Part shown: positions 54,235 through 63,144 of the stretch, one piece after another
Position numbering within the stretch: position 1 is the stretch's first letter
How the letters are laid out: every line of letters begins with the position of its first letter
Assembly (NCBI GenBank): GCA_965277025.1
Contig: OZ255706.1
Span: 1,860,001 to 1,924,000, forward strand
Direction: 5' to 3'
Length of the DNA stretch: 64,000 nucleotides
From: Methylomarinum sp965277025
GTDB lineage: Bacteria > Pseudomonadota > Gammaproteobacteria > Methylococcales > Methylomonadaceae
The notes under the pieces: model-generated
Database searches by the model: none
What the model was told of the DNA's origin: nothing
Seen by the model: only the letters and a program-made list of their open reading frames with translations
Program-made: the position numbers and the translations under genes

Positions 54235-55620
54235 CAGGCTGTTGAAAAACGCCCCTATGCCTCCGGCTCCAACCCTCCATTTTGGGTTAAATTTACCTCC
54301 GGAGGGCCTGATTAGCCAGGTTTTCCGGTATCAGCCGGTTTATATTGCCCTTTCGAGGCTTTATTTCCGCCTTTTGGCGGATTTCAGGCACAACGGTGCC
54401 TACGCAGTTGAATAACGCCATTGCAACAAGGACATCAGGCGGGTCAGATTATACGCTGCGAAGGTGAATACGGTTTGGGCAGTCACTTTTTTCACTCCGC
54501 GAAACCGGGTTTGACGTAATCCCCCAACAGTTTTGCTCCAGCCAAAGACTTCTTTGATCCGTTTACGGATTTTGAGACTGCTGGTATAACCTGAGTGCCG
54601 GGTTGTCCGCTTGTCAATCGCCGAACCTTTCGCTTTTTGAGTCACATGCGGGGTCACCTTCATTGCGCGAAGCTCGGCAACGAAGTTTTGGGTATCATAG
54701 TTTTTGTCACTGCCCACTGTGGCACCCGCTTTTTTGACGCTGCGTTTGATCATTTTTGTCGCCGCCTCCCGCCCGGCCGTTCCGGTCGCCTGGGTCACTT
54801 CAACATCGACGACCAAACCATGGCGATTTTCCATGAGTGCATGGCCCGGAAAAGCGAGTTGGGCTTTATCGCCCTGACTTTTTTTATACATCCTTGCTTC
54901 CAGGTCCGTTGTCGATTCATGCGTGTCGTTACAGCGTTTCTCGCCTTTGAAGTTGACACCCGGATTGCGGGTGGAATCCTCCGGCGGCCGGCTCGAACCG
55001 TCTTTGGCCTTGACGCTTTTCACAGAAGCCCAGGCCTTGATTAGCGTGCCATCAACCGAAAAGTGTTCGTCTGAGACTAAATCCTGCCATTCGGCCAGGC
55101 ACAGCACACGATCAAAAAACAAACGACTCACGCGCTCATTCAATAGACGGTCACGATTGGCGCTGAACGTTGAATGATCCCAAACCTCATCATCCATTGA
55201 TAAGCCGACAAACCAACGATACAGCAGATTGAAATCAATGTGTTCGATCAGTTGCCGCTCCGAACGAATGGAAAACAGGATTTGCAACAAACTGGCACGG
55301 AGTAAACGCTCGGGAGGAATTGACGCCCGGCCCCGTCGGGAATACAGGTCATCGAACTCCTCATCCAAAGTAGTCAATAGAATATCGACCAAATATCGTA
55401 GTTTGCGTAAAGGATGATCACCCGGAATTCTAGATTCCAGCGTCCGATAACTGAATAATTCGTTTTGGGTATAATCAATGCCGCGCATAACAAATAAAAA
55501 ATCGGGGAATATCAAATGGATTGAATCATTTTACCATAAATAACAATTAGTTATGTAATCAAATGCCAATTATGGCAACGAAACAATGCGGCCTCCAGGT
55601 TGGATTAAATCAACAGCCTG
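54235..55620 (-). mobile_element. IS5-family insertion sequence, copy 2
   Basis: 1386 bp with CAGGCTGTTGA ends and target duplication TTAA (54231-54234 and 55621-55624). Inserted immediately upstream of the PAS/GGDEF gene, so that gene has lost its native promoter. Confidence 0.92.
54400..55488 (-). CDS. IS5-family transposase, intact copy
   Basis: 362 residues from MRGIDYTQNELFSYRTLESR. N-terminal DUF772-type region (RRGRASIPPERLLRASLLQ), then DDE: DEHFSVDGTLIKAW, VVDVEVTQATGT, VGSDKNYDT, and RKRIKEVFGWSKTVGG with the catalytic Glu. Full length because the T run has seven bases. Confidence 0.92.
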   Translation of the reverse strand: MRGIDYTQNELFSYRTLESRIPGDHPLRKLRYLVDILLTTLDEEFDDLYSRRGRASIPPERLLRASLLQILFSIRSERQLIEHIDFNLLYRWFVGLSMDDEVWDHSTFSANRDRLLNERVSRLFFDRVLCLAEWQDLVSDEHFSVDGTLIKAWASVKSVKAKDGSSRPPEDSTRNPGVNFKGEKRCNDTHESTTDLEARMYKKSQGDKAQLAFPGHALMENRHGLVVDVEVTQATGTAGREAATKMIKRSVKKAGATVGSDKNYDTQNFVAELRAMKVTPHVTQKAKGSAIDKRTTRHSGYTSSLKIRKRIKEVFGWSKTVGGLRQTRFRGVKKVTAQTVFTFAAYNLTRLMSLLQWRYSTA

Positions 55621-55674
55621 TTAAGTATCGGTATTGTTATAATGAGTAATACGTTAAAGTGGGAAGTGAAATTT

Positions 55675-55950
55675 ATGAGTAATGAAACACTTGAAAGTCT
55701 ACATCGCCAAGTGGCACTTTTTAAATCTATACTAAATCATGCTAATGCGGTGATTGGGGCAAAAGATCTTGACGGCCATTATATATTCGTCAATGAAGAA
55801 TACTCCCGGTTATTTCATATCGATCAACAACAATTCCTTGGTCAAACTGACTACGATATCTTTCCTTGCGATATTGCATTGGTATTTAGAGAGTCAGATC
55901 AGATGGTAATTGCTAAAAATGATGTCATTGTCGTTGAAGAAAAAGTACTA
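55675..55950 (+). pseudogene. PAS/GGDEF diguanylate-cyclase-like protein, 5' part
   Basis: 92 codons from ATG 55675 (GGAAG upstream; an ATG at 55642 would add 11 residues). A PAS domain: FKSILNHANAVIGAKDLDGHYIFVNEEYSRLF and GQTDYDIFP. The frame is interrupted by IS630 at a TA. Removing the element and one TA continues VEEKVLVDGEKRDYLSVKFPI in frame. Confidence 0.85.
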
Positions 55951-55975
55951 GTGCAAACAAGCGCAAGTTCTCACT

Positions 55976-56704
55976 CTATTGAGTAAGTGGCTTAGCCTGA
56001 TACGTCCAACGAAAAGGCTTAGCCATGGTTTCATTGAAATATTTTATGAAATCCGCTATTTTTTTGTTTAAATCCTCTTTAGATTTAAAGTTGCCGCGCC
56101 GGATTACTTTACGCATTAAAATAGAAAACCAGATCTCTATCTGATTAAGCCATGAACAATGCTTAGGGGTAAAATGAAAAACAACCGGATGGTTTGAGTT
56201 AGTCAAAAAAGCAGTACGACTTTCCATTGATTTCAAAATACCCTCTTTTCCTTTAACCCCTGATTCTCCTGAATACGAAATTTTTTCGGCAATTAATCGA
56301 ACCACCGATTCTGAACAATGTGTATTGAGATTATCCATGACTAAATGCCAATGGGTTTGTTTGGGTTGTTGATGAAAAAGCAGGTTCAAAAACCCGGCAA
56401 AATCTTGCTCTGTTCGAGTTTCTCCTATACTTCCCATTACTTCTCCCGTGGCCACATCAAAACCTGCAATCAAGGTCTGGGTGCCATGTCGAATATATTC
56501 AAATTCTTGTCGCTCAATTTTTCCTTTCTTCATCGGCAATATCTGCGCTGCTCGCTCTAAAGCTTGAATCCCTGTCATTTCATCAATCGAAATCGTTTTG
56601 ATGCCTTGCTCTTCCCGCTCCAAAGCCCGTTGGCAGGTTTCGCAAATATCTTGACACCTCTCGTCGAAGTATTCATCTTTTTTTGCCGTCAACCAGCCTT
56701 TCAT
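55976..56704 (-). CDS. IS630-family transposase, DDE part
   Basis: 242 residues: SIDEMTGIQ (first Asp), LVMDNLNTHCS (second Asp) and KHCSWLNQIEIWFS (Glu), the DDE core of IS630. It starts inside the upstream HTH frame. Canonical IS630 proteins read RFLKEADLQPHRMKGW; here that needs a +1 shift at the A run near 56732-56736, because the 0 frame reads RFLKRSGP instead. The break is either a programmed slip or a mutation. Confidence 0.85.
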   Translation of the reverse strand: MKGWLTAKKDEYFDERCQDICETCQRALEREEQGIKTISIDEMTGIQALERAAQILPMKKGKIERQEFEYIRHGTQTLIAGFDVATGEVMGSIGETRTEQDFAGFLNLLFHQQPKQTHWHLVMDNLNTHCSESVVRLIAEKISYSGESGVKGKEGILKSMESRTAFLTNSNHPVVFHFTPKHCSWLNQIEIWFSILMRKVIRRGNFKSKEDLNKKIADFIKYFNETMAKPFRWTYQAKPLTQ

Positions 56705-57173
56705 CCGGTGGGGTTGCAGGTCCGCTTCTTTTTAAAAAGCGCCCAACAGAGCGCTGTGAAATATAATCAACAATGCCCCGTTTTATCGCTTCATCGGCTA
56801 TTTCTTGTTGCGTCCAATGAGTGATCGGGCGTTGACTATCCTCTGGGCGTTCGCAGGCTATCGCGATAATGCTGCAAATTTGCTCCGCCGTATAGATAGC
56901 AGGCGCACCGCTTCGCAGTGCATCTTGAAGCCGGGCTAAAGGATTTTCTTGTTCACTGTTCTGTAACCAGCGTTTTCGCCAATTTTGAACAGTTGTCCGT
57001 CCAATTTTTAACTGGCGCATGGTTTCATGTACACTAGTGCCTTCATCTGCCAACAATATAATACGGCAACGTGTCACCAAATTCTGAGGACTTGTATGTT
57101 TACGCACTGTGCCTTGCAATAACGTGCGTTGTTCTTCTGTTAAACTAATTGGGGCTGCTGTTAGACGTGGCAT
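56673..57173 (-). CDS. IS630-family transposase, helix-turn-helix part
   Basis: 166 residues from MPRLTAAPISLTEEQRTLL. Two HTH regions: HETMRQLKIGRTTVQNWRKRW and QEIADEAIKRGI (paraphrased), then SVGRFLK before the frame change. It overlaps the DDE frame by 32 bp. Together they equal one normal IS630 transposase of about 350 residues. Confidence 0.8.
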   Translation of the reverse strand: MPRLTAAPISLTEEQRTLLQGTVRKHTSPQNLVTRCRIILLADEGTSVHETMRQLKIGRTTVQNWRKRWLQNSEQENPLARLQDALRSGAPAIYTAEQICSIIAIACERPEDSQRPITHWTQQEIADEAIKRGIVDYISQRSVGRFLKRSGPATPPDERLVDGKKR

Positions 57174-57264
57174 GATATCACCTGCTGAATTTAATATAGT
57201 ATTATTCAGCATATTACAATATATTCCTCATACATAGCATTGGTGTTTTCGCTTCTGCGCACTA

Positions 57265-57498
57265 GTAGATGGTGAGAAGCGCGATTATTTATCAGTTAAG
57301 TTTCCAATTTATAATGACGATAAAAAATTGTTTGCTACTGGGCTGGTAGCAACTGATATAACAGATCGAAAAAAGACTGAAGCAGAAGTTCAAAGGCTCG
57401 CTGTAACTGACTATTTGACACAGATTCCTAACCGTAGTTACTTTGCTCAGCGTTTAGATAGTTCTATTAAACGTGCTAACGATCATCGCAAGAATTGC
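57265..57498 (+). pseudogene. PAS/GGDEF protein, middle part
   Basis: Continues DGEKRDYLSVKFPIYNDDKK (end of PAS/PAC), then TDITDRKKTEAEVQRLAVTDYLTQIPNRSYF, the standard entry to a GGDEF domain (LTQIPNR). It stops at the IS110 junction after KRANDHRKN. The GG(D/E)EF active site is not present before the break; a possible next fragment is discussed in the findings. Confidence 0.85.
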
Positions 57499-57737
57499 CA
57501 CCCCGCATGATGAAATGTTGTAGAGTTCCTTGTGGAAGATGGCGGTTAAAGACTGCGCTTTACTTTGGAGCCTTAGAACCCGACTGCTAACGTAGCCTGC
57601 CATGGATGACTCGAACCCCGGATTGCTTCTTTAAGAGCGAATGTTAAAAGGGCCGTTGACGATTTACATCGCCCTCAGGCAGATCATCCAGGCAACCGCC
57701 ACCTTCCAGGCTCAATCATAGAGTAAAGGAGGAAAAA
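57499..57737 (+). ncRNA. IS110 left-end leader, candidate bridge RNA region
   Basis: 239 bp without coding sequence between the left junction and the transposase. IS110-group elements encode a structured guide (bridge) RNA in this position. Several GC-rich inverted segments are present. TGCGCTTT (57554-57561) is identical to the right target flank at 59014-59021. No structure was computed, so the RNA is inferred by position. Confidence 0.4.
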
Positions 57738-58958
57738 ATGGAACTCACTGCAATACACAAGCGAGTCATCGGGTTGGATGTTCACCAAAAGCAGATTACC
57801 GCCTGCGCCATGGTTGAACAGGCCGATGGTGGTATTCAGACAGAGCATCGGCAGTTTGGCGCATTCAAACGTGATCGACGTGCATTAGCCGATTGGGTGC
57901 AGTCTGTCGCACCGGATGAGGTGGTGATGGAAAGCACCGGCATCTACTGGAAAAGCCCATATGCAGCTTTGGAACATGTGGGTATTTACGCCAGGGTCGT
58001 CAATGCCCGGCATGTGAAGAATGTGCCGGGACGCAAGACGGACATCGGCGACGCGCAATGGCTGGCGATGCTTTCCCGTGCCGGACTGCTGCGCGGTTCA
58101 TTCGTGCCACCGGAAAAGATGCGGCAGTTACGCCTGATTTCACGTCAACGACAGAAGTTGGTGTCGATGCTGTCTGCTGAGAAGAACAGACTGCACAAGG
58201 TATTAACCGACGGCGGCATCCGGCTTGGCGTGGTGGTCAGCGATGTACATGGGCAATCCGCGCGCGCCATGGTTAACGCGCTGATTGAAGGACAGCCTGC
58301 GCATGATGTGTTGAAGCTGACCAGCAATCGTCTCAAAGCGCCGCGCGCCGATATACTGGAGGCGCTGCAAGGTGAGTTGAGCGAGCACCATCGCTTCGTA
58401 CTGAATGAACTGATGCAGCATATTCAGGATTTGGAAGCACGCATAGCCAGATTTGATGCACAACTGCTGGCCGGACTGGAGAAGGAGAAAACGGTTTTGC
58501 AATTGCTCCAGACTATTCCCGGTGTTGATTTGATTGGAGCAGCCATGCTACTTGTTGAGATCGGAACGGATATGACTGTCTTTGGCAGTGCGGATCGGCT
58601 GGCGTCATGGGTGGGCATATGCCCCGGCAACAACGAGTCTGCCGGCAAAGGCAAATCAGGACGAACGCGAAAAGGAAACCCATATGTGCGTCGCCTGCTT
58701 TGCGAATGCGCCCATGCCGCCAGCCGAACCCGATCGGTTTTCCAGGCAAAATATACATCACTGGCGATTAGGCGAGGTCACCAACGCGCCATCATTGCGC
58801 TGGCTCACAAACTTTTGCGGACATGTTACTTCATGATTAGTCGCGGCGAGTATTTCCGGGATTCGACCATCGACTACGAAGAAATGGCTGTCAAACGCAA
58901 TGCACCACGCTGGATCAGAGCGCTGATAAAATTCGGTTATATAACACAACCGGGGTAA
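57738..58958 (+). CDS. IS110-family transposase (DEDD type)
   Basis: 406 residues with a strong AAAGGAGG upstream. N-terminal RuvC-like DEDD domain: VIGLDVHQKQITAC, VVMESTGIYWK, and GRKTDIGDAQWLA. C-terminal Transposase_20 region: QTIPGVDLIGAAMLL and SWVGICPGNNESAGKGKSGR with the catalytic Ser region (NESAGK). Full length. Confidence 0.93.
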   Translation: MELTAIHKRVIGLDVHQKQITACAMVEQADGGIQTEHRQFGAFKRDRRALADWVQSVAPDEVVMESTGIYWKSPYAALEHVGIYARVVNARHVKNVPGRKTDIGDAQWLAMLSRAGLLRGSFVPPEKMRQLRLISRQRQKLVSMLSAEKNRLHKVLTDGGIRLGVVVSDVHGQSARAMVNALIEGQPAHDVLKLTSNRLKAPRADILEALQGELSEHHRFVLNELMQHIQDLEARIARFDAQLLAGLEKEKTVLQLLQTIPGVDLIGAAMLLVEIGTDMTVFGSADRLASWVGICPGNNESAGKGKSGRTRKGNPYVRRLLCECAHAASRTRSVFQAKYTSLAIRRGHQRAIIALAHKLLRTCYFMISRGEYFRDSTIDYEEMAVKRNAPRWIRALIKFGYITQPG

Positions 58959-59106
58959 GCCAGCTTACTTCATTGAATATGGATAAGCAGCCTTTTCACG
59001 GCTGAGAACTCCTTGCGCTTTCGATATGGATCATTTCATGTTAATAATATAGCTAAAAAAGAAGGGATTAACCAACATCCGTTCGTATTACTTTTAATTA
59101 TTTTTA

Positions 59107-60217
59107 GAAGTTACGCATTGACAACAGATCGAAATTTTGGGTTTAAATGATTCATATTTGGCATAAAGGTGTCGATAAACGAAGCCATAACATCGTTGAA
59201 TAAATTCCGCTGTACGCTATAGCAATTATTAATCACGTCTGCAAAGCTCAATTTTTGTAATTGAACAAAGCCACAAATTGCAGAAAAAATATGATTATTT
59301 ATTGCTCTTTTATTGCGAACCTGGAACCGCTCAATATTACACACCTGCTTTATTGCCCGATGATATTGCTCAATCTGCCAATGCCTGTCATGTTGTTCGG
59401 TAAATGCTTTCTTGTCAAAAACAGCGGTTTTTTCTTCATCAGGTAGTGAACTTATGTAATGGCGAACTTGTTCTTTCAAGGTCGTCCGAAATAATTTCAC
59501 ATACCCAAAATTTTTGAGCCAAACCATTAAGCCGTCTTCCGGGATTTCTAATTGCCTGACTTGAACCCATGAACCTTTTTCAACAGAGACTAATCGATTA
59601 CCTTCCACTGCAAAGAATAATCCTGTCTGATGATTTCTTGTCAATTTAAGATTATCCACGCAACTGTACCAGCTATCTCCTGTTACAAAACCAGGTTCTA
59701 GTCCCCAAGCTAATACTTCGGTCAGCATGTCTTGAAAATAGTCATTTTTTGTCTTTCCTTCCGCCTTATCGACCACCCGGAAATTCAGTGGTTGGTGTTT
59801 TCCTTGAATGTCTGTGTAGTACAACGTGACAAGATTGATTCCCTTGACTGCTCTATGATGTTTTCCCGACCAAAAATAACTGACATATGCCATATATTGG
59901 CTATAAGGTTTATCAAGAACACTATCGTCAACACTCAAGGTTCCGCCCTTTAAATTCAGGCTTGCGCTGGCTTCATTGTATAAATCTCGCCCAGTGTAAT
60001 GCTCCCGATTTAGAAATCGATTTACGCTATCATGTGATATTGACATGACTTCTCCTAATCGTCGACAACCAGCTTGTTTCGGCTCACTTAATAAAACATG
60101 GGTAATGTACAGCAGGCTGTTGAGGGGCGTGTTATTTCTCTTATCAAGGTTTGCCTTGCATTGACTTTGGGATTTTTTAAACCCATAGTTTAACATTGCC
60201 TGTCAATGCGTAACTTC
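59107..60217 (-). mobile_element. IS701/IS4-like insertion sequence, copy 2
   Basis: 1111 bp with the same GAAGTTACGCATTGACA ends as copy 1, in opposite orientation. Flanks share only TA. Joining the flanks directly, with no duplication removed, gives a continuous frame into the membrane protein beyond. Confidence 0.88.
59111..60196 (-). CDS. IS701/IS4-like DDE transposase, copy 2
   Basis: 361 residues, probably the ancestral form: N-terminus MLNYGFKKSQSQCKANLDKR, then LLYITHVLLSEPKQAGCRRLGEVMSIS. DDE motifs as in copy 1 with a few substitutions (VLAWGLE, KLTRNH). It lacks the ten extra bases of copy 1. Confidence 0.88.
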   Translation of the reverse strand: MLNYGFKKSQSQCKANLDKRNNTPLNSLLYITHVLLSEPKQAGCRRLGEVMSISHDSVNRFLNREHYTGRDLYNEASASLNLKGGTLSVDDSVLDKPYSQYMAYVSYFWSGKHHRAVKGINLVTLYYTDIQGKHQPLNFRVVDKAEGKTKNDYFQDMLTEVLAWGLEPGFVTGDSWYSCVDNLKLTRNHQTGLFFAVEGNRLVSVEKGSWVQVRQLEIPEDGLMVWLKNFGYVKLFRTTLKEQVRHYISSLPDEEKTAVFDKKAFTEQHDRHWQIEQYHRAIKQVCNIERFQVRNKRAINNHIFSAICGFVQLQKLSFADVINNCYSVQRNLFNDVMASFIDTFMPNMNHLNPKFRSVVNA

Positions 60218-60258
60218 TAATTTTTTGCATACCTTCTCTGTACATGACAAAAATTAAC

Positions 60259-60504
60259 TTATGACAAATGAGTCTCATGTATTCCAGTGACAAAAGGTAT
60301 GGGTTGCAAAAGAGCAATCACTTTTCTAATCATCCTTTTTGATTGAGATAAGACATTAAACAACGTTGAGCGGATACAATCTAATCCATATCGAAACAGG
60401 CTTTGCGCGAGCCGCTGATGTGTTTTGGTTTTTATTGGTAACTCGCAATCATGTTTCCATTCGCCTGCTTTATGTGACCAACAGAAAGCAATAACGGGAA
60501 GTAC
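60259..60504 (-). pseudogene. IS4-family transposase, C-terminal part (copy 2)
   Basis: The last 80 or so codons of the transposase (LPVIAFCWSHKAGEWKHD onward), cut off from the rest by the nested IS3 element. Identical in layout to the end of copy 1. Confidence 0.85.
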
Positions 60505-60569
60505 TATAGTGGACCCCGTAATCCGGACAATAGTTTAAACTATGACTATTGAAAAAAGAGGTACAAAAA

Positions 60570-60863
60570 ATGAGCGAAAAAAAACGGAAAACCTTTAGCG
60601 GGGCGCAAAAGGCCAAAATCGCGCTGGAAGCGGTTAAGAACATCAAAACGATCAATGAGATTGCTCAAGAGAATGAAGTCCATCCATCTCAGGTAAGCCA
60701 ATGGAAAAAGGAACTGTTGGCCAATGCGGGAAGCCTGTTTGAAGGCAAACGTGGGCCGAAAGCGGTGAAGGCGCAAGACAATCCGGACCGTCTGTACGCC
60801 AAAATCGGGCAGTTGAATATGGAACTGGATTGGCTTAAAAAAAAGTCCGGGATCAGCCTATGA
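60570..60863 (+). CDS. IS3-family OrfA (HTH), copy B
   Basis: 97 residues from ATG 60570: KRKTFSGAQKAKIALEAVK, HTH INEIAQENEVHPSQVSQWK, and a leucine-rich end (RLYAKIGQLNMELDWLKKK). A run of eight A after the start is intact here. ATGA overlap with OrfB. Confidence 0.9.
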   Translation: MSEKKRKTFSGAQKAKIALEAVKNIKTINEIAQENEVHPSQVSQWKKELLANAGSLFEGKRGPKAVKAQDNPDRLYAKIGQLNMELDWLKKKSGISL

Positions 60864-61780
60864 TCACGCGTCAAAGCTGGGTGGATCAAAAAGATGAGTT
60901 GGCGTTAAGTCGGCAATGCCAGTTATTGAACGTTACCCGCTCAGTAATCCATGAACAGAAAAAACGCCAACAACAGCCGGTGTCTGCTGAAGATCAGCAA
61001 CTGTTGCGGTTGCTCGACGAAGAATATACCCGGCATCCTTTTTATGGCTCACGCCGTATGACAAAGTATTTACGCGGCCTTAACCATCAGGTCAACCGCA
61101 AACGGGTTCAGCGGCTGATGCGCATACTGGGGCTGGTCGGCATGGCGCCGGGCCCGAACACCAGTAAGCCGCATCCTGAGCATAAAGTCTATCCCTATCT
61201 GTTAAGAGGCGTCGAGGTGACACGCCCCAACCAGGTTTGGAGTACCGACATCACCTATATCCGGCTGCCGCAAGGATTTGTTTATCTGGTGGCCATCATG
61301 GATTGGTACAGCCGAAAAGTATTGGCATGGCAACTTTCCAATACCATGGACAGCGCGTTTTGCGTAAATTGTCTGGAGCAGGCCATCAAGACCTATGGCA
61401 CACCGGAGATATTTAATACCGACCAGGGCGCACAGTTCACCAGCGCGGACTTCACCGGGGTATTGAGTCAGCATGGCGTGACCATCAGCATGGATGGCCG
61501 GGGACGGGCCTTGGACAATATCTTTGTTGAACGACTCTGGCGCACAGTGAAATATGAAGAAGTTTATTTGAAGCAATACGGCAACCTGCAAGCACTGTCA
61601 GCGGGGTTGACGGACTACTTTGCCTTTTACAACAGCGAACGACCGCATCAGTCGTTAGGCTATGAAACGCCAGACAGGGTTTATCAATTCGCCACGGGAG
61701 GTGGCGCTAAAATCGTGGATAAATATAATGCCGGCACTGCCAAGCAGACGCCGGGTGAAAATATGGGCCAGAGCCATTGA
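60860..61780 (+). CDS. IS3-family OrfB (integrase core), copy B
   Basis: 306 residues, identical to copy A. DDE: STDITYI, FNTDQGAQFTS, ERLWRTVKYEE. With an intact OrfA this copy can probably transpose, and it could have supplied copy A. Confidence 0.93.
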   Translation: MITRQSWVDQKDELALSRQCQLLNVTRSVIHEQKKRQQQPVSAEDQQLLRLLDEEYTRHPFYGSRRMTKYLRGLNHQVNRKRVQRLMRILGLVGMAPGPNTSKPHPEHKVYPYLLRGVEVTRPNQVWSTDITYIRLPQGFVYLVAIMDWYSRKVLAWQLSNTMDSAFCVNCLEQAIKTYGTPEIFNTDQGAQFTSADFTGVLSQHGVTISMDGRGRALDNIFVERLWRTVKYEEVYLKQYGNLQALSAGLTDYFAFYNSERPHQSLGYETPDRVYQFATGGGAKIVDKYNAGTAKQTPGENMGQSH

Positions 61781-61848
61781 GCCTGACTGTTATGAGGGTT
61801 CTATCTTAAATTCTCTAATAATTTGTCTGGACAATGGGGTCCACTTTA

Positions 61849-62724
61849 TACTAACAATTTTTTGATCCGAAGATAACCGACTACACGTGTTTCCTCAAGT
61901 TTGAATCCCCGTCCTTTTAAACAGCCGAAAAGCGTTTCGATTTCCCAACGCAAGCCATAAATTTTAATCGCATCAGGGTTCAAATGCTGACAGACGATGA
62001 TTAATAACTCACCATCACTCAGCTGTAACCCACTGAGATAAATTGAACAATTTCCCAAATAGCGTGCTGTTGAGAGGTGTCGTGTGCTGCCCGGCTTAAG
62101 CCCATAAAACAAACGCTCTATGCGTATTCGCTGGCCTTGGGCATTGGTTGTCCAGGCATTGTTGCGAATACGGATATAAAAGGGAATCTCTTGCTCAAAC
62201 AACCAGCCCATCCATTCGTCTCCAATAAACTCCCGATCAGCCAAAAGACCTTTGATGTGATGTCGGCCAAACTGCGCAATAAAGCGTTTCATCAGCGCTA
62301 TACGTTCCTTCGTATTAGAGTTGCCCCGCTTGTTTAAAGGCAACCAATACACAGGAATGGCGGCACCCCGATAAACCACGGCAAGCACCAGCAGATTAAT
62401 ATTGGTTTTACCCCACTTCCAATTCGTCCTGTCTAACGTCAGATAGTAATCCTGATCAGTGAAACCAAACCGTTTCATGATGAAATGAGCGACTTCATTG
62501 TAATCCAGCCAATGGTCACTGAAAAATCGTTGCATCCGTCGATATCGTGAGGAAATTTTTGCCCGACGGGGAAAGAATACGGCGAGCTGGGCCAGATTGA
62601 CCGTGCTAACTGCTATCAAAGCAATTAACATACCCACAAAACAAACGATTCTTGCCTTGTTCCATTGAAAGTGCTCAGTTAATATGACGGTCAGCTCGTT
62701 GATTTGTAATGTCCCGTTATTCAT
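61849..62724 (-). pseudogene. IS4-family transposase, N-terminal part (copy 2)
   Basis: 292 residues, close to copy 1 (differences such as E for G near residue 17 and R for S in the PRRAK segment), including all three catalytic motifs, but truncated at KKLLV by the nested IS3. Lacking the C-terminal 80 residues, it is probably inactive. Confidence 0.88.
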
Positions 62725-62813
62725 ATTCGCTAAAACAAAATGCGGTATTTAATTACATTTCAACGAGCTACGCTAGCTTTTAATATTTTTTGTCATGTAC
62801 AGAGGCATACCTT

Positions 62814-63103
62814 TATTAGTTGGAGGAGTGTCAGGAAAGCTTCTTGATGGTTCCATGCGCGTGATAAATGTTCGTACTGAAAATGCTACTGTTCACATAA
62901 AAGATCCATATAATAAATATGTTAAGCAACTTGGCGTGCTTTCTGAAAAGAGTTCCTTTGGAAATAACTTTATCAAGTTGAAAAACATCACTATTTTGCT
63001 AAATGGAGTTGGTAAACACTATGTGTTAAGAGTGAGAACAAAAAAAAATCAGAGTGTAAAATTAGTTATTCCACAGGAGTACATTAATGTTGGTGTACGC
63101 TGA
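62814..63103 (+). pseudogene. uncharacterised membrane-protein fragment, split by two IS
   Basis: The frame LVGGVSGKLLDGSMRVINVR to the stop at 63101 encodes an AT-rich, Lys/Asn-rich domain that I do not recognise. Removing IS4 (with one 9-bp duplication) and IS701-like copy 2 (no duplication) extends it upstream through 60218-60235 and 59041-59106 as NNIAKKEGINQHPFVLLLI, then IFIIFCIPLLVGG. That is a hydrophobic segment long enough for one membrane span. The original start is not identified; it may be lost at the IS110 junction. The IS4 end also provides an ATG (62795) for a 102-residue product. Confidence 0.55.
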
Positions 63104-63116
63104 CCATTCAAATTGA

Positions 63117-63144
63117 GAGGGACGCTTGCAGGCTCGTGTCCCTC
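63117..63144. terminator. hairpin after broken membrane-protein gene
   Basis: GAGGGAC (63117-63123) and GTCCCTC (63138-63144) form a 7-bp stem. No strong T run follows, so terminator function is uncertain. Confidence 0.35.

Larger units (their letters stand above)
55951..57262 (-). mobile_element. IS630-family insertion sequence
   Basis: 1312 bp bounded by TA dinucleotides (55949-55950 and 57263-57264), the IS630/Tc1 target. Imperfect ends: GTGCAAACAAGCG left against GTGCGCAGAAGCG right. It carries two overlapping transposase frames. Confidence 0.9.
57499..59016 (+). mobile_element. IS110-family insertion sequence
   Basis: About 1.5 kb; ends are approximate because this family lacks clear terminal repeats. 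TTGC occurs at both junctions (57495-57498 and 59013-59016). It has a long non-coding leader (57499-57737) before the transposase, as in the IS110 group. Confidence 0.75.
60505..61848 (+). mobile_element. IS3-family insertion sequence, copy B (nested in IS4)
   Basis: 1344 bp, TATAGTGGACCCC at the left and GGGGTCCACTTTA at the right. A 3-bp duplication (TAC; the exact phase is ambiguous by two bases) fits the IS3 family. Both reading frames are intact. Confidence 0.92.
60236..62804 (-). mobile_element. IS4-family insertion sequence, copy 2 (carrying nested IS3)
   Basis: Ends CTCTGTACATGACAAAAA; perfect 9-bp duplication GCATACCTT (60227-60235 and 62805-62813). Total 2569 bp, equal to 1222 bp of IS4 plus 1347 bp (the 1344-bp IS3 element and a 3-bp duplication). 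Confidence 0.95.
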
